Positions 42,178-51,061 of a stretch of DNA of 64,000 nucleotides are shown piece by piece (the stretch's first letter is position 1; each line of letters begins with the position of its first letter). The notes beneath the pieces were generated by a model. That model was not told the DNA's origin and did not search any database. It was given only the letters and a program-made list of their open reading frames with translations. A program made the position numbers and the translations under genes. Source of the stretch: Actinomycetospora corticicola (GTDB lineage Bacteria; Actinomycetota; Actinomycetes; Mycobacteriales; Pseudonocardiaceae); assembly GCF_013409505.1 (NCBI RefSeq), contig NZ_JACCBN010000001.1, positions 310,001 through 374,000 of the forward strand. Reading direction: 5' to 3'.

Positions 42178-43011
42178 GTGATCGATCGGACAGGGCTGGC
42201 GGAGTTCCTGCGACGCCGGCGGGAGTCGTTGCAGCCGGAGGACGTCGGGCTCGCACGCGGTGCGCGCCGCCGGACGAACGGGTTGCGTCGCGAGGAGGTC
42301 GCGGCGCTCTGTCACATGTCCACCGACTACTACTCGCGGCTCGAGCGGGAGCGGGGCCCGCAGCCGTCGGAGCAGATGGTCGCCTCGATCGCGCAGGGTC
42401 TGCACCTCTCGCTCGACGAGCGCGACCACCTGTTCCGGCTGGTCGGCCACGTCCCCCCGACGCGTGGGGGCTCGGGGGACCACATCGGCCCGGGGCTCCT
42501 GCGGGTGCTCGACCGCCTCGTCGACACGCCCGCGGAGATCACCACCGAGCTCGGGGAGACCCTCCGTCAGACCCCCCTCGGCGTCGCCCTGACCGGCGAC
42601 CTCACCCGGTTCCGGGGCAACGCCCGCAGCATCGGCTGGCGCTGGTTCACCGACCCGTCGGCCCGCGCGCGCTACCCGGAGGAGGACCACGACCACCTCT
42701 CCCGGATGTTCACCTCGGGCCTCCGGCAGATCGTGGGGCAGCGGGGTCGGGAGTCGGCGGCGGGACGGATGGCCGACGACCTGCTGGGCCGCAGCCCCGA
42801 GTTCCGCCGGTTGTGGGACCAGCACGAGGTCGGGGTGCGGCCGCAGGAGCCCAAGCGGTTCATGCACCCCGAGGTCGGGCTGCTGGAGCTGAACTGCCAG
42901 CACCTGCTCGACCCGGAGCAGTCGCACCGCCTGCTCGTCTACACCGCCGTCCCGGGCAGCGAGAGCCACGAGAAGCTCCAGCTGCTCGGGGTCATCGGGG
43001 CGCCGGTGTAG
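42178..43011 (+). CDS. XRE-family regulator with MmyB-like ligand domain
   Basis: The 277-residue protein from GTG 42178 has an HTH_31/XRE domain with LRREEVAALCHMSTDYYSRL (about 38-57) and LHLSLDERDHLFRLVGH. The MmyB-like C-terminal domain contains GNARSIGWRWFTDPSARARY and the LLELNCQHLLDPEQSHRLLV ending. This actinobacterial class often regulates neighbouring dehydrogenases. None is adjacent; the MFS gene is convergent. Confidence 0.88.
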   Translation: MIDRTGLAEFLRRRRESLQPEDVGLARGARRRTNGLRREEVAALCHMSTDYYSRLERERGPQPSEQMVASIAQGLHLSLDERDHLFRLVGHVPPTRGGSGDHIGPGLLRVLDRLVDTPAEITTELGETLRQTPLGVALTGDLTRFRGNARSIGWRWFTDPSARARYPEEDHDHLSRMFTSGLRQIVGQRGRESAAGRMADDLLGRSPEFRRLWDQHEVGVRPQEPKRFMHPEVGLLELNCQHLLDPEQSHRLLVYTAVPGSESHEKLQLLGVIGAPV

Positions 43012-43016
43012 GGGAC

Positions 43017-44309
43017 TCAGACCGACTCGGTCGCGGACCGCGGGGCGGCCGTGCGCTCCGGCTCCTTCGTCGCGAACAGCATGAGCAGCGCACCGATCAG
43101 CGCGAGCACGGACATCGTCACGAAGCCGCTGGTGAACGTGCCGGTGCTCTGCACGATGGCGCCCATCGCGACCGGCGCGATGACCCCGGAGATGGCGAAG
43201 GCGGCGTCGGCGAAACCGGCCGCGGTCCCCGGCTGGTTGGGCTCGGCGTCGATCGACGCGACCCACCAGATGCCGCCGGTGACGAACCCGAAGCCGACGC
43301 CGCACGAGATGAAGATCAGGGCGACGGTCAGGGTCGGGTCGAGGAACACCGGGATCAGCGAGGCACCGGAGCACAGCAGGGCGACGCCCATGATCGTGTA
43401 GCGGCTGCGCACGCTGCGGGTGCGGCGGTAGACCCGGTCGACGAGGAACCCGCCGACGAGGGCGCCCACGACGCCGGCCGCCCACGGGGCGATGGAGAAG
43501 GCGCCGACCGCCTTGATGGACAGGCCGTAGGACGTCGAGAGGAACTGGGGCAGCCAGTACATGAAGCCCCAGAACATGAAACCCCACGAGAAGTAGCCGA
43601 TCGCGCAGATCCACAGGTTCCGGTTCCGCAGGATCGCGCCCCAGTCGGTCCCGGTCGGGGCCTCGTGGCTCACCTCGGCCTCGCGCCCGGCGAGGATCAG
43701 GGCCCGCTCGGCGTCGTTGACCTGCGGGGCGTCCTCCGGCGCACTGCGGAGCAGGCCGATGGCCACGACGATCCAGAGCAGCCCGAGGCCGCCGATCACC
43801 CAGAACATCCCGCGCCAGCCGACGGCCCCGATGAGCTGCGTGAGCAGCGGACCGGCGATCAGGAGGCTGCCGGACACGGCGACCCCGCCGATGAGGGCGA
43901 GGGCGAAGCCACGCTCCGCGGCGGGCAGCCAGCGTCCCGCCGTCCGGGTGGCCGCGGGGAACGCCGGCGCCTCGGCGGCGCCGAGCACGATGCGGATGAG
44001 CAGGAGCCCGACGAACCCGCCCGCGAGGGGGACGAGCGCGGTGGTCAGCGAGAACAGGCCGACCGCCGTGATCAGGACCTTGCGCGGCCCGAACCGGTCC
44101 ACGAGCGGACCGGAGAGGAACGCGAAGACCGCGTAGCCGATGGAGAAGACGCTCGAGACCACGCCGTACTGCGTGTCGGTGATCCCGAACTCGGTCTTGA
44201 AGGGCGTGACCGCGTAGGAGATCGCGCTGCGGTCGATGTAGTTGATGACGATGAGGGCGACGATCAGTCCGATCGTGACCCAGCGAAAGCGGGTGGGCAT
44301 GGTCCTCAC
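43017..44309 (-). CDS. MFS transporter, anion:cation symporter (ACS) type
   Basis: The 430-residue transporter has 12 hydrophobic segments. NYIDRSAISYAVTPFKTEFG in helix 1 and the motif A region GPLVDRFGPRKVLI are typical of the ACS family (organic-acid uptake such as tartrate, phthalate or hexuronate). It is the last gene of the IclR cluster on this strand, with IclR-type operators at 44326 and 44434 just upstream, so it has its own regulated promoter. It probably imports the acid that the cluster degrades. Confidence 0.88.
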   Translation of the reverse strand: MRTMPTRFRWVTIGLIVALIVINYIDRSAISYAVTPFKTEFGITDTQYGVVSSVFSIGYAVFAFLSGPLVDRFGPRKVLITAVGLFSLTTALVPLAGGFVGLLLIRIVLGAAEAPAFPAATRTAGRWLPAAERGFALALIGGVAVSGSLLIAGPLLTQLIGAVGWRGMFWVIGGLGLLWIVVAIGLLRSAPEDAPQVNDAERALILAGREAEVSHEAPTGTDWGAILRNRNLWICAIGYFSWGFMFWGFMYWLPQFLSTSYGLSIKAVGAFSIAPWAAGVVGALVGGFLVDRVYRRTRSVRSRYTIMGVALLCSGASLIPVFLDPTLTVALIFISCGVGFGFVTGGIWWVASIDAEPNQPGTAAGFADAAFAISGVIAPVAMGAIVQSTGTFTSGFVTMSVLALIGALLMLFATKEPERTAAPRSATESV

Positions 44310-44325
44310 CTGTCCGGAGAATGTC

Positions 44326-44342
44326 GTTCCGCTGAAAGGAAC
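44326..44342. promoter_or_regulatory. IclR-type operator, site 1
   Basis: GTTCCGCTGAAAGGAAC has perfect GTTCC/GGAAC arms with a 7-bp spacer. It lies 17 bp before the MFS start. It matches the sites at 44434, 49494 and 49616. Confidence 0.7.
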
Positions 44343-44427
44343 AGCAGCCGAGTGGCGTTGGTGTGAAGAATGGCCGCGTCAGCGAGATCGGGTCAAGGCT
44401 CCCGGTAGAACCCGTGACACGGATTTC

Positions 44428-45897
44428 TCAATCGTTCCGCTGATAGGAACGTAATTCGGCGGCGAGGTCGCGTGGTGACAGATCCCCGCGCAGATCCCAC
44501 ACCCGGTCGGCGAGTTCGCGGGTCCCGCCGTTCATGGCGAACTTCGTCCCGTGCTCGGCAGGGGACAAGGGCCGGTACGGGCCACCGCGGTTGTCGCGCA
44601 CCCGCTCGGTGAGCGTCTCCCCGGAGTGCAGATGGGCGGTCAGGACGGCGGGGAAGGCGCGGGGGAAGCCCGCGGTCGCCTCGTCGTCGGGAACGCACTC
44701 CACCCGGGAGGCGAGGTCGAGACGGGCCGGGTCGGCGGCCGCGGCGTCGGTGAAGTCGGCGTGCGAGACGCCGAGCCCGCCACGGTCGCCGGTGAGGGCC
44801 GCCGCGACGGTGTAGGGCCCGGAGAACGCCCCGTGGTAGCCGGAGCGCGGCCGGGCCTTCTCCTCCGGCGGCTCCGCGATCGTGCGCATCACGGGCGCCG
44901 GGATACCGAGGACGAGGCGCTCGACGTCGTCGGGACGGACCCCGCGGTCGCGCAGCGCGAGCGCGGCGTCGATCCCGGCGTGGGTGAAGTGGTTGCAGGG
45001 GTAGGGCTTGTAGAAGACGCGCAGGGTCTCCCAGCGCTCGCCGAGCCCCTCGGTGACCTCGTCGATGCGCACCCGGTCGCCGCAGAACGCCTGCAGGAAG
45101 CCGAACCGGCCCTCCAGGACGGTCGGGGGCCCGGTCAGCCCGTGGCGCGCGAGGTCCGCGGCGGCCACCCCGGCGTGGGCGGCCCAGCCGCAGTGCACGC
45201 GCTTGACGGTGCCCCCGGTCCGGTTGGCCTCGATGACCCCGGCGCCCATCGACGCGGCGATCCCGATGGTCGACGTGAGCTGCTCCGCGGAGAGCCCCCG
45301 CAGCATCCCGGCCGCGACCGCCGCGCCGACCGCACCGCAGATCGCCGTCGCGTGCTGGCCGTACTCGAAGAAGACGGAGTTGCCGAGCTCCTCGTCGTAC
45401 CCGGCCATCCCGAGCCGACAGGTCAGCTCCACCCCGATCGCCGCGGCGTCGAGGAACGCGGGACCGCTCGCACCGACCGCCTCGGCCACCGCGAACGCCG
45501 CCGGCAGCACGGCGGCCGACGGGTGGAGCACCGACGGCAGGTGGGTGTCGTCGAAGTCGAGGGAGTGCGCCAGCGTGCCGTTGACCAGCGCGGCCGACGG
45601 CGCGGGCAGGCTCGAACCGTCCGCGAAGGAGGTCGACGTCCCGGTCCCGCCCCACTCGTCCACCACCGCCGAGACGATCCGCCCCGGCTCCTCGCGGCGG
45701 GCGCCCAGGCAGTTGCCGAGCAGGTCGACGGTGCGCGCGGCGAGGTCGTCGCGCAGCTCGGCGGGCAGCCCCTCGCGGGCCACGCGCGCGGCGAGGTCGG
45801 CGACCTGCTGGGCGGGGGTGCGCCCGTCGTCGTGAGGGGAGGATTCGAGCGCTCTTGTGGCGCGAGGGTTCCCCTCACGCGGCACGGAGGTGCTCAC
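44428..45897 (-). CDS. MmgE/PrpD-family protein
   Basis: The 489-residue protein from GTG 45897 (GTGA overlap with the cyclase) has the MmgE/PrpD helical domain. Markers are NGTLAHSLDFDDTHLPSVLH, where the active-site Asp/His lie, then GYDEELGNSVFFEYGQHATA and KPYPCNHFTHAGIDAA. The family includes 2-methylcitrate dehydratase, cis-aconitate decarboxylase and iminodisuccinate epimerase, all acting on small di- or tricarboxylates. The extra N-terminal 20 residues are encoded by a palindrome at 45831. Its last codons overlap operator 44434. Confidence 0.88.
   Translation of the reverse strand: MSTSVPREGNPRATRALESSPHDDGRTPAQQVADLAARVAREGLPAELRDDLAARTVDLLGNCLGARREEPGRIVSAVVDEWGGTGTSTSFADGSSLPAPSAALVNGTLAHSLDFDDTHLPSVLHPSAAVLPAAFAVAEAVGASGPAFLDAAAIGVELTCRLGMAGYDEELGNSVFFEYGQHATAICGAVGAAVAAGMLRGLSAEQLTSTIGIAASMGAGVIEANRTGGTVKRVHCGWAAHAGVAAADLARHGLTGPPTVLEGRFGFLQAFCGDRVRIDEVTEGLGERWETLRVFYKPYPCNHFTHAGIDAALALRDRGVRPDDVERLVLGIPAPVMRTIAEPPEEKARPRSGYHGAFSGPYTVAAALTGDRGGLGVSHADFTDAAAADPARLDLASRVECVPDDEATAGFPRAFPAVLTAHLHSGETLTERVRDNRGGPYRPLSPAEHGTKFAMNGGTRELADRVWDLRGDLSPRDLAAELRSYQRND
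44434..44450. promoter_or_regulatory. IclR-type operator, site 2
   Basis: GTTCCGCTGATAGGAAC lies in the last codons of the PrpD gene, 125 bp before the MFS start. It differs from site 1 by one base, and its symmetry extends one further base on each side. Confidence 0.7.
45831..45879. repeat. Palindrome inside the 5' coding end of the PrpD gene
   Basis: CGTGAGGGGA (45831-45840) and TCCCCTCACG (45870-45879) are perfect inverted arms around a 29-nt loop containing AGCGCT. It encodes the non-family residues EGNPRATRALESSPHDD near the PrpD N-terminus. Confidence 0.6.
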
Positions 45898-46706
45898 GCG
45901 ACCACCGCCACCGGGCGCACGGGCGAACCGGTGCCGCCGACGATCCGCAGCGGCGCCATGACGAAGAGGAACTCGGTGAGGCCCTCGGCCGAGGCGTCCT
46001 CCAGCGCCAGGTGCTCGATGATGTGGATGCCGTGCTCGACGAGCAGGATCCGGTGCACGGGCAGCACCCGGTGGCCCGCGCCCGGCGGGATGCACTCGAA
46101 CGCGGTGGTGTCCCCGCCGGCGGCGACCACGCCGCGCTCGGCGAGCCAGCGCGCGCCGCTCTCGTCGACCCCGGGCACGCCGTCGGCCTGCCCGAGGTAG
46201 GTGGGCGCGTCGCCGAAGTGGCGGGCCCAGCCGGTGCGCACCAGCGCGACATCCCCGCGGCGCGGTTCCGGGCCCGCCGCCGCCAGGTCCTCCGCCGTCA
46301 CGGCCTCGCCCGGCGCGAGGGAGTCCACACCGCGGGCGGCGGCCACGTCGAGCAGTACCCCGCGCGTGATCATCGGCGGGATCGTCTCCGCGCCGTGCTC
46401 GCGGTGCACGCCGCCGACCTGCGCGTCGTGAGCTGCGACCCCGCCGTGGAGGCAGCCCTCGTGGCTGACGTGGGAGAGCGCGTCGACGTGGGTGCCGACG
46501 TGCCCACCGGTCACGATCATCTCGTTGGACGCGGACCCGCCGTCGGGACGGACCATGTCGCCGTGCCGGCGGATGAGCGTCATCCGGAAGCCGGGATGGT
46601 TCGGCGAGCAGGGCATGCCGGTGAACAGCGGCTGCCCGAGCTCGACGGTGCGCACGCCGCCGGCGATCGCGTCGAGCAGGGCACGGGTCGAGGTCGCGCT
46701 GGTCAT
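45894..46706 (-). CDS. Cyclase-family (kynurenine-formamidase-like) metal hydrolase
   Basis: The 270-residue protein has the family's metal motif in GGHVGTHVDALSHVS (His-x-Gly-Thr-His-x-Asp-x(3)-His), plus CIPPGAGHRVLPVHRILLVE and HIIEHLAL. Relatives hydrolyse N-formylkynurenine, isatin or cyclic amides/lactones. It sits between the CitE-like lyase (TGATG start) and the PrpD gene, so it presumably opens or trims the cluster's substrate. Confidence 0.87.
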   Translation of the reverse strand: MTSATSTRALLDAIAGGVRTVELGQPLFTGMPCSPNHPGFRMTLIRRHGDMVRPDGGSASNEMIVTGGHVGTHVDALSHVSHEGCLHGGVAAHDAQVGGVHREHGAETIPPMITRGVLLDVAAARGVDSLAPGEAVTAEDLAAAGPEPRRGDVALVRTGWARHFGDAPTYLGQADGVPGVDESGARWLAERGVVAAGGDTTAFECIPPGAGHRVLPVHRILLVEHGIHIIEHLALEDASAEGLTEFLFVMAPLRIVGGTGSPVRPVAVVA

Positions 46707-47515
46707 CACGTCTCCTGGTTCTGGGCGAGCAGCGCCCGCGCGCCGGCGACGACGGCCGGGTCGACGAAGCGGCCGTCGGCGTCGAGGAAGGCGGTCTCGG
46801 TCGAGTCCTCCAGCGAGGCGAGCAGCGCCCGGGCGCGGGCGAGCTCGTCGGCGGAGGGGGTGAAGGCGCGGTGCACCACCGGCACCTGGCGGGGGTGGAT
46901 CACCGAGCGGCCGTGGAAGCCGCGTTCCCGCGCGGACGCGGAGTCCGCGGCGAGGCCGGTGAGGTCGGCGACGTCGGTCCAGACCGGTGCGACCGGGCTC
47001 GCGAGACCCCCCGCCCGGCTCGCGACGACGACCCGCTGCCGCGCCCACTCCAGCGCCGTCCGGTCGCGGACGCGGAGGTCGGCGGCCAGGTCGGCCTCGC
47101 CGAGGGAGAGCCCGACGACGTCGTCGTGCGCCCTCGCGAGCTCGAACGCCCGCTCGACGCCGAGCGCCGACTCGAGCAGCAGGTGCAGCGGACGCCCGAG
47201 CGCCTGCGCCACGTCCGTCACGACGGCGGGGTCGGTCGCCTTGGGCACGCGGACGCCGTCGAGCGGCAGCCCGGCGAGCGCCTCGAGGTCGAGGCGACCC
47301 TCCTCGTCGTCGGGACGGTTCATCCGCACCCAGAGCGGTTTCGTGCTCGTCAGCCCGGCCAGCGCCTCCCGGGCCAGGACCTTGGACCCCACCGGCACGG
47401 CGTCCTCGAGGTCGACGACGACGGCCTCGGCGTCGCCGGCGAGGGCCTTCGCGACGAGGTCGGGCCGGTGGCCGGGGACGTAGAGCCAGCTCCGGGCGAC
47501 CCCGTACCCGCTCAC
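46706..47515 (-). CDS. CitE-type (HpcH/HpaI) CoA-ester lyase
   Basis: The 269-residue protein has the CitE/malyl-CoA lyase core: RSWLYVPGHRPDLVAKAL, VVVDLEDAVP, VRMNRPDD, LLLESALGVERA, LGEADLAADL and FHGRSVIHPRQVPVV. The Glu and Asp in LESALG/LGEADL are the Mg ligands. Such lyases split malyl-, citramalyl- or related 3-hydroxyacyl-CoA to acetyl-CoA or propionyl-CoA and a 2-oxoacid. It overlaps the CoA-transferase by GTGA, so the CoA ester is likely made by that enzyme. Confidence 0.9.
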   Translation of the reverse strand: MSGYGVARSWLYVPGHRPDLVAKALAGDAEAVVVDLEDAVPVGSKVLAREALAGLTSTKPLWVRMNRPDDEEGRLDLEALAGLPLDGVRVPKATDPAVVTDVAQALGRPLHLLLESALGVERAFELARAHDDVVGLSLGEADLAADLRVRDRTALEWARQRVVVASRAGGLASPVAPVWTDVADLTGLAADSASARERGFHGRSVIHPRQVPVVHRAFTPSADELARARALLASLEDSTETAFLDADGRFVDPAVVAGARALLAQNQET

Positions 47516-48693
47516 ACCGCTCCCGCGGCGCGCAGCGCGGCGAGCCGGTCGGCGTCGACGCCGTGCTCGGCGAGGACCTCCGCGGTGTGCCGGCCGAGCG
47601 CCGGTCCGGCGGTGCGGATCGCGCCCGGGGTCTCGGAGAGGCGGAACGGGACGTTCTGGAAGCGGACCGGCCCGAGCTCGTCGTCGTCGACGGTGACGAT
47701 GCTGCCCAGGGCGTCGTACTGCGGGTCGGCGAGCACGTCGGCCGCCGTGTAGATCGGCGCGACCGCCGCCTCGGCCTTCTCGAACGCCGCGACCACCTCG
47801 TCGCGGTCACGGGCGGCGATCCACGCACCGACGGCCTCGTCGAGCTCGTCGGCGTGCTGCGCGCGCGACCACCCTGCCGCGAACCACGGCTCGTCGATCA
47901 GCTCGGGTCGGCCGACCAGCCGCATGACGCGCTCCGCGATCGACTGCGCGCTCGTCGAGACCGCGACCCAGCGGCCGTCGGCGCACTCGTAGGTGTTGCG
48001 CGGCGCGTTGTTCGACGACCGGTTGCCGTGCCGGGGCTGGAGCTCGCCGAGCTGGTCGTAGGCGATGACCTGCGGCCCGAGCACCGTGAGGAGCGGCTCG
48101 ATGATCGCCATGTCGACGTCCTGGCCGCGTCCGGTCTGCTCGCGGGCCCGCAACGCCGTCATGATCGCGAAGGCCGTGGTGAGCGCGGTGACGCCGTCGG
48201 CGAGGCCGAACGGGGGCAGGGTCGGCGGGCCGTCGGGCTCGCCGGTGATCGCGGCGAAGCCGCTCATGGCCTCGGCGAGCGTGCCGAAGCCCGGTCTGGA
48301 GGCGTACGGCCCGAACTGGCCGAAGCCCGTGACGCGGGCGAGGACGAGGCCGGGGTTGCGCTCGCGCAGGACATCCGGCCCGAGACCCCACCGCTCCAAC
48401 GTGCCGGGGCGGAAGTTCTCGATGATCACGTCGGCGTCCGCCGCGAGCTCGCGGAACACCTCCTGCCCCTCCGGCGTGGAGAGCACGAGCGTGATCGAGC
48501 GCTTGTTGCGGCCGAGCATCTTCCACCACAGGCCGACGCCGTCCTTGGAGGCGCCGTGGGTGCGGCTCGGGTCGCCGCGGGGGTGCTCGATCTTGATGAC
48601 GTCCGCGCCGTGGTCGCCGAGCAGGGTGGCGGCCAGCGGGCCGGCGAACAGGGTCGCGACGTCGAGGACCTTGAGTCCGGCGAGGGCTGTCAT
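47512..48693 (-). CDS. CaiB/BaiF-family (family III) CoA-transferase
   Basis: The 393-residue protein has the family III pattern: LKVLDVATLFAGPLAATLLG, DVIKIEHPRGDPSRTHG, then GRNKRSITLVLSTPEGQEVF and ENFRPGTLERWGLGPDVL. The catalytic Asp is in GQDVDMAIIE. It moves CoA from succinyl-CoA, or a similar donor, to the pathway carboxylate. It is the second gene of the reverse-strand operon IclR-CaiB-CitE-cyclase-PrpD. Confidence 0.93.
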   Translation of the reverse strand: MTALAGLKVLDVATLFAGPLAATLLGDHGADVIKIEHPRGDPSRTHGASKDGVGLWWKMLGRNKRSITLVLSTPEGQEVFRELAADADVIIENFRPGTLERWGLGPDVLRERNPGLVLARVTGFGQFGPYASRPGFGTLAEAMSGFAAITGEPDGPPTLPPFGLADGVTALTTAFAIMTALRAREQTGRGQDVDMAIIEPLLTVLGPQVIAYDQLGELQPRHGNRSSNNAPRNTYECADGRWVAVSTSAQSIAERVMRLVGRPELIDEPWFAAGWSRAQHADELDEAVGAWIAARDRDEVVAAFEKAEAAVAPIYTAADVLADPQYDALGSIVTVDDDELGPVRFQNVPFRLSETPGAIRTAGPALGRHTAEVLAEHGVDADRLAALRAAGAV

Positions 48694-49478
48694 GCGGTCC
48701 TTTCCGGGCGCCGCGGGGCGGCGCCGAGACGGTGGGAGATGCGATCGGCCACGGCGACGACGCGCGGGGCGATCGCGGTGACGAACTCGTCGGTGACGCG
48801 GTAGCGGGGCCCGCACACCGAGATGGCGCCGAGCACCTCCCCGGAGACCCCGAACACCGGGGCCGCGACGGACCCGGCGTCGGCCTGGCGCTCGCCCATC
48901 GAGGCGGCGTAGCCGGCGGCGACGATCCGGTCGAGCTCGGGACGCAGCACGGCGGGGTCGACGACCGTGCCCGGCGTCAGGGACTCCAGCGGCTCGGCGA
49001 GGACCTGGTCGCGTTCCTCCGCGGAGAGGAACGCGAGCATGCACTTGCCCGAGCTGCCGGCGTGCAGCGGGAACCGCCGGCCCAGCTCGACGGTCATCTT
49101 GATCTCGTGGGTCCCGACGACCTGGTCGAGGTAGACGCGGCCGTGCGGCACCGGGGTGGAGAGCGTCGCGGTCTCGCGCGTCTCGTCACGCAGCTCGCGC
49201 AGGAGCGGCAGCGCGGCCTGGCGCAGGTCGGACTCGCGCAGGGCCCGTGCGCCGATCGCGGCCGCCGCCGGACCCAGCCGGTACTCGCGGGTGACCGGGT
49301 CGAGGGCCACCATCCCGCGCCCTGCGAGCGAGGTCAGGATCCGGTGCACCACCGCCTTGGAGAGGCCGAGCTCCCGCGCGATGTGCGAGACGCCCTGGCT
49401 CGACGGGCCGTCGACGAACAACAGCAGGACGTCCGCCACGCGGGCGGTCGCCTCGGTCCCACCGGTCTGCTCGGGCAC
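48690..49478 (-). CDS. IclR-family regulator of the catabolic cluster
   Basis: The 262-residue protein is read from GTG 49478, which has a GGAGG site 5 nt upstream (GTG 49490 is possible). It has a winged HTH (VADVLLLFVDGPSSQGVSHI, then ARELGLSKAVVHRILTSLAG) and an IclR effector domain (LRELRDETRETATLSTPVPH; HAGSSGKCMLAFLS; AGYAASMGERQADAGSVAAP). It overlaps the CoA-transferase start by 4 bp. Operator 49494 lies just upstream of its own gene, and another, 49616, faces the divergent flavoprotein. Confidence 0.93.
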   Translation of the reverse strand: MPEQTGGTEATARVADVLLLFVDGPSSQGVSHIARELGLSKAVVHRILTSLAGRGMVALDPVTREYRLGPAAAAIGARALRESDLRQAALPLLRELRDETRETATLSTPVPHGRVYLDQVVGTHEIKMTVELGRRFPLHAGSSGKCMLAFLSAEERDQVLAEPLESLTPGTVVDPAVLRPELDRIVAAGYAASMGERQADAGSVAAPVFGVSGEVLGAISVCGPRYRVTDEFVTAIAPRVVAVADRISHRLGAAPRRPERTA

Positions 49479-49493
49479 CCGTACCTCCACCTC

Positions 49494-49510
49494 GTACCGC
49501 TGGACGAAAC
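49494..49510. promoter_or_regulatory. IclR-type operator, site 3 (autoregulatory)
   Basis: GTACCGCTGGACGAAAC shares GTxCCGCTGxxxGxAAC with the other sites. It lies 15 bp upstream of the IclR start codon. Confidence 0.55.
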
Positions 49511-49615
49511 ACAGCGTTCATCGTGGAGGCGGGCGGCGTCAAGTCCGTTGATCCCTGCCGTTGTGCTGGGCGGTCCGAGCTGCTCTCATGGGTCGAAGAG
49601 CGGAGAACGAGCATT

Positions 49616-49632
49616 GTTTCTCTGAGCGGAAC
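49616..49632. promoter_or_regulatory. IclR-type operator, site 4
   Basis: GTTTCTCTGAGCGGAAC retains the GTTxC/GGAAC arms with 7-bp spacing and ends 10 bp before the flavoprotein start. Binding there would block the forward operon. Confidence 0.6.
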
Positions 49633-49642
49633 GGAGGCCGGG

Positions 49643-51061
49643 ATGGCGGACGTCGACCTGCTGGTGGCCGGCGCGGGCGGTGGTCTGGCCGGCGCCCTGC
49701 GGGCCGCCGAGCGGGGACTGCAGGTGGTGGTGGCCGAGGCCAACCCGCACTTCCGGCGGGGGAACAACACCGCGATGTCGACGGCGATGATCCCGGGCCC
49801 GGGCAGCCGCTTCCAGCGCGCCGCGGGTGTCGAGGACTCCCAAGAGCGCTTCCTCGCCGACGTGGCCGCGAAGACCCGCGGCGAGGCCGACCCCGTCGTC
49901 GCCAAGACCCTCGCCGGGGTCGGGGCCGAAGTCGTCGAGTGGCTCGCCGACCACGTGGGGCTGCCGGTCGAACTCGCCGCCGTCGACTACCCGGGCCACT
50001 CCGTGCGCCGCTGCCACACGCTGCCCGGCCACCACGGTTCGACGTTGCTGCGCGGGCTCGCCGACGCCGTCGAGGCGTCGTCGTCGATCGACCTGCTGGT
50101 CCCGGCGCGGCTGACCGGGCTGGAGCCGGTCCCGGTCTCGAGCGACGGTGCCCCTCGCTCGGAACGGCAGGAGTGGCGGGTCACGCTCACCCGTCCCGAC
50201 GGCGGGTCGGAGCAGCTGACCGCCGCCGCCGTCCTGCTCGCGACGAACGGCTACGGCGCCTCGCCCGAACTCGTCGGCCGCCATCTCCCCGAGATCGCCG
50301 GGGCGGCCTACCACGGCAGCGAGTACTCGACCGGCGACGCGCTGCGGCTCGGCGGCGAGCTCGGTGCGGCGACCGGGTTCCTCGACGCCTACCAGGGCCA
50401 CGCCGGGCTGTCGGCCGCCGCCCGGACGCTCGTGACCTGGACGACCGTCATGGCCGGCGGCATCGTCGTCGACGCCGACGGCCGCCGCTTCGGCGACGAG
50501 ACCGTGGGCTACTCCGAGTACGCCGCGATGCTCGCCGCCCGGCCCGGCGCGCGCGGCTGGGCGGTGTTCGACGCCCGGATCGACGCGGCGACGCAGGGGT
50601 TCACCGACTACCGCGACGTCGTCGAGGCCGGCGCGGTGCGCTGGGGCGCGACGGTCCCCGAGCTCGCCGACCGGATCGGGGTCGACCCCGCCGTGCTGGA
50701 GGAGGAGATCGCCGACGCCGCGGCGGTGGCCCGCGGGGAGGTCGTCGCCGACCGCGTCGGGCGCCGCTCGGTCACCGCACCCCTCGAGGCCCCCTACGCC
50801 GCCGTCGGGATCGTGCCCGCCCTCTTCCACACCCAGGGCGGGCTCGCCGTCGACGCCGACGCCCGCGTGCTCGACCCGGCCGGGCGCCCGCTCGGCTCCC
50901 TCCACGCCTCGGGCGGCGCCGCGGTCGGGATGTCCGGCCACGGCGCCGCCGGCTACCTGGCCGGCAACGGCCTCCTGCCCGCCCTCGGCCTCGCCTACCG
51001 GGCGGCCGACCACGTGGCCTCCGCAGCCTCCACCCACCCCGTCAGGAAGGTTCACGCATGA
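49643..51061 (+). CDS. FAD-dependent oxidoreductase, fumarate reductase/ketosteroid dehydrogenase type
   Basis: The 472-residue protein from ATG 49643 (GGAGG upstream) has the dinucleotide-binding start VDLLVAGAGGGLAGALRAAE, then VVVAEANPHFRRGNNTAMS. The FAD_binding_2 middle contains VLLATNGYGASPELV and GGIVVDADGRRFGDE. The C-terminal flavin end is SLHASGGAAVGMSGHGAAGYLAGNG. The family oxidises or reduces C-C double bonds next to a carbonyl (fumarate, 3-ketosteroids, urocanate). It is coupled by ATGA to the amidohydrolase. Confidence 0.9.
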   Translation: MADVDLLVAGAGGGLAGALRAAERGLQVVVAEANPHFRRGNNTAMSTAMIPGPGSRFQRAAGVEDSQERFLADVAAKTRGEADPVVAKTLAGVGAEVVEWLADHVGLPVELAAVDYPGHSVRRCHTLPGHHGSTLLRGLADAVEASSSIDLLVPARLTGLEPVPVSSDGAPRSERQEWRVTLTRPDGGSEQLTAAAVLLATNGYGASPELVGRHLPEIAGAAYHGSEYSTGDALRLGGELGAATGFLDAYQGHAGLSAAARTLVTWTTVMAGGIVVDADGRRFGDETVGYSEYAAMLAARPGARGWAVFDARIDAATQGFTDYRDVVEAGAVRWGATVPELADRIGVDPAVLEEEIADAAAVARGEVVADRVGRRSVTAPLEAPYAAVGIVPALFHTQGGLAVDADARVLDPAGRPLGSLHASGGAAVGMSGHGAAGYLAGNGLLPALGLAYRAADHVASAASTHPVRKVHA

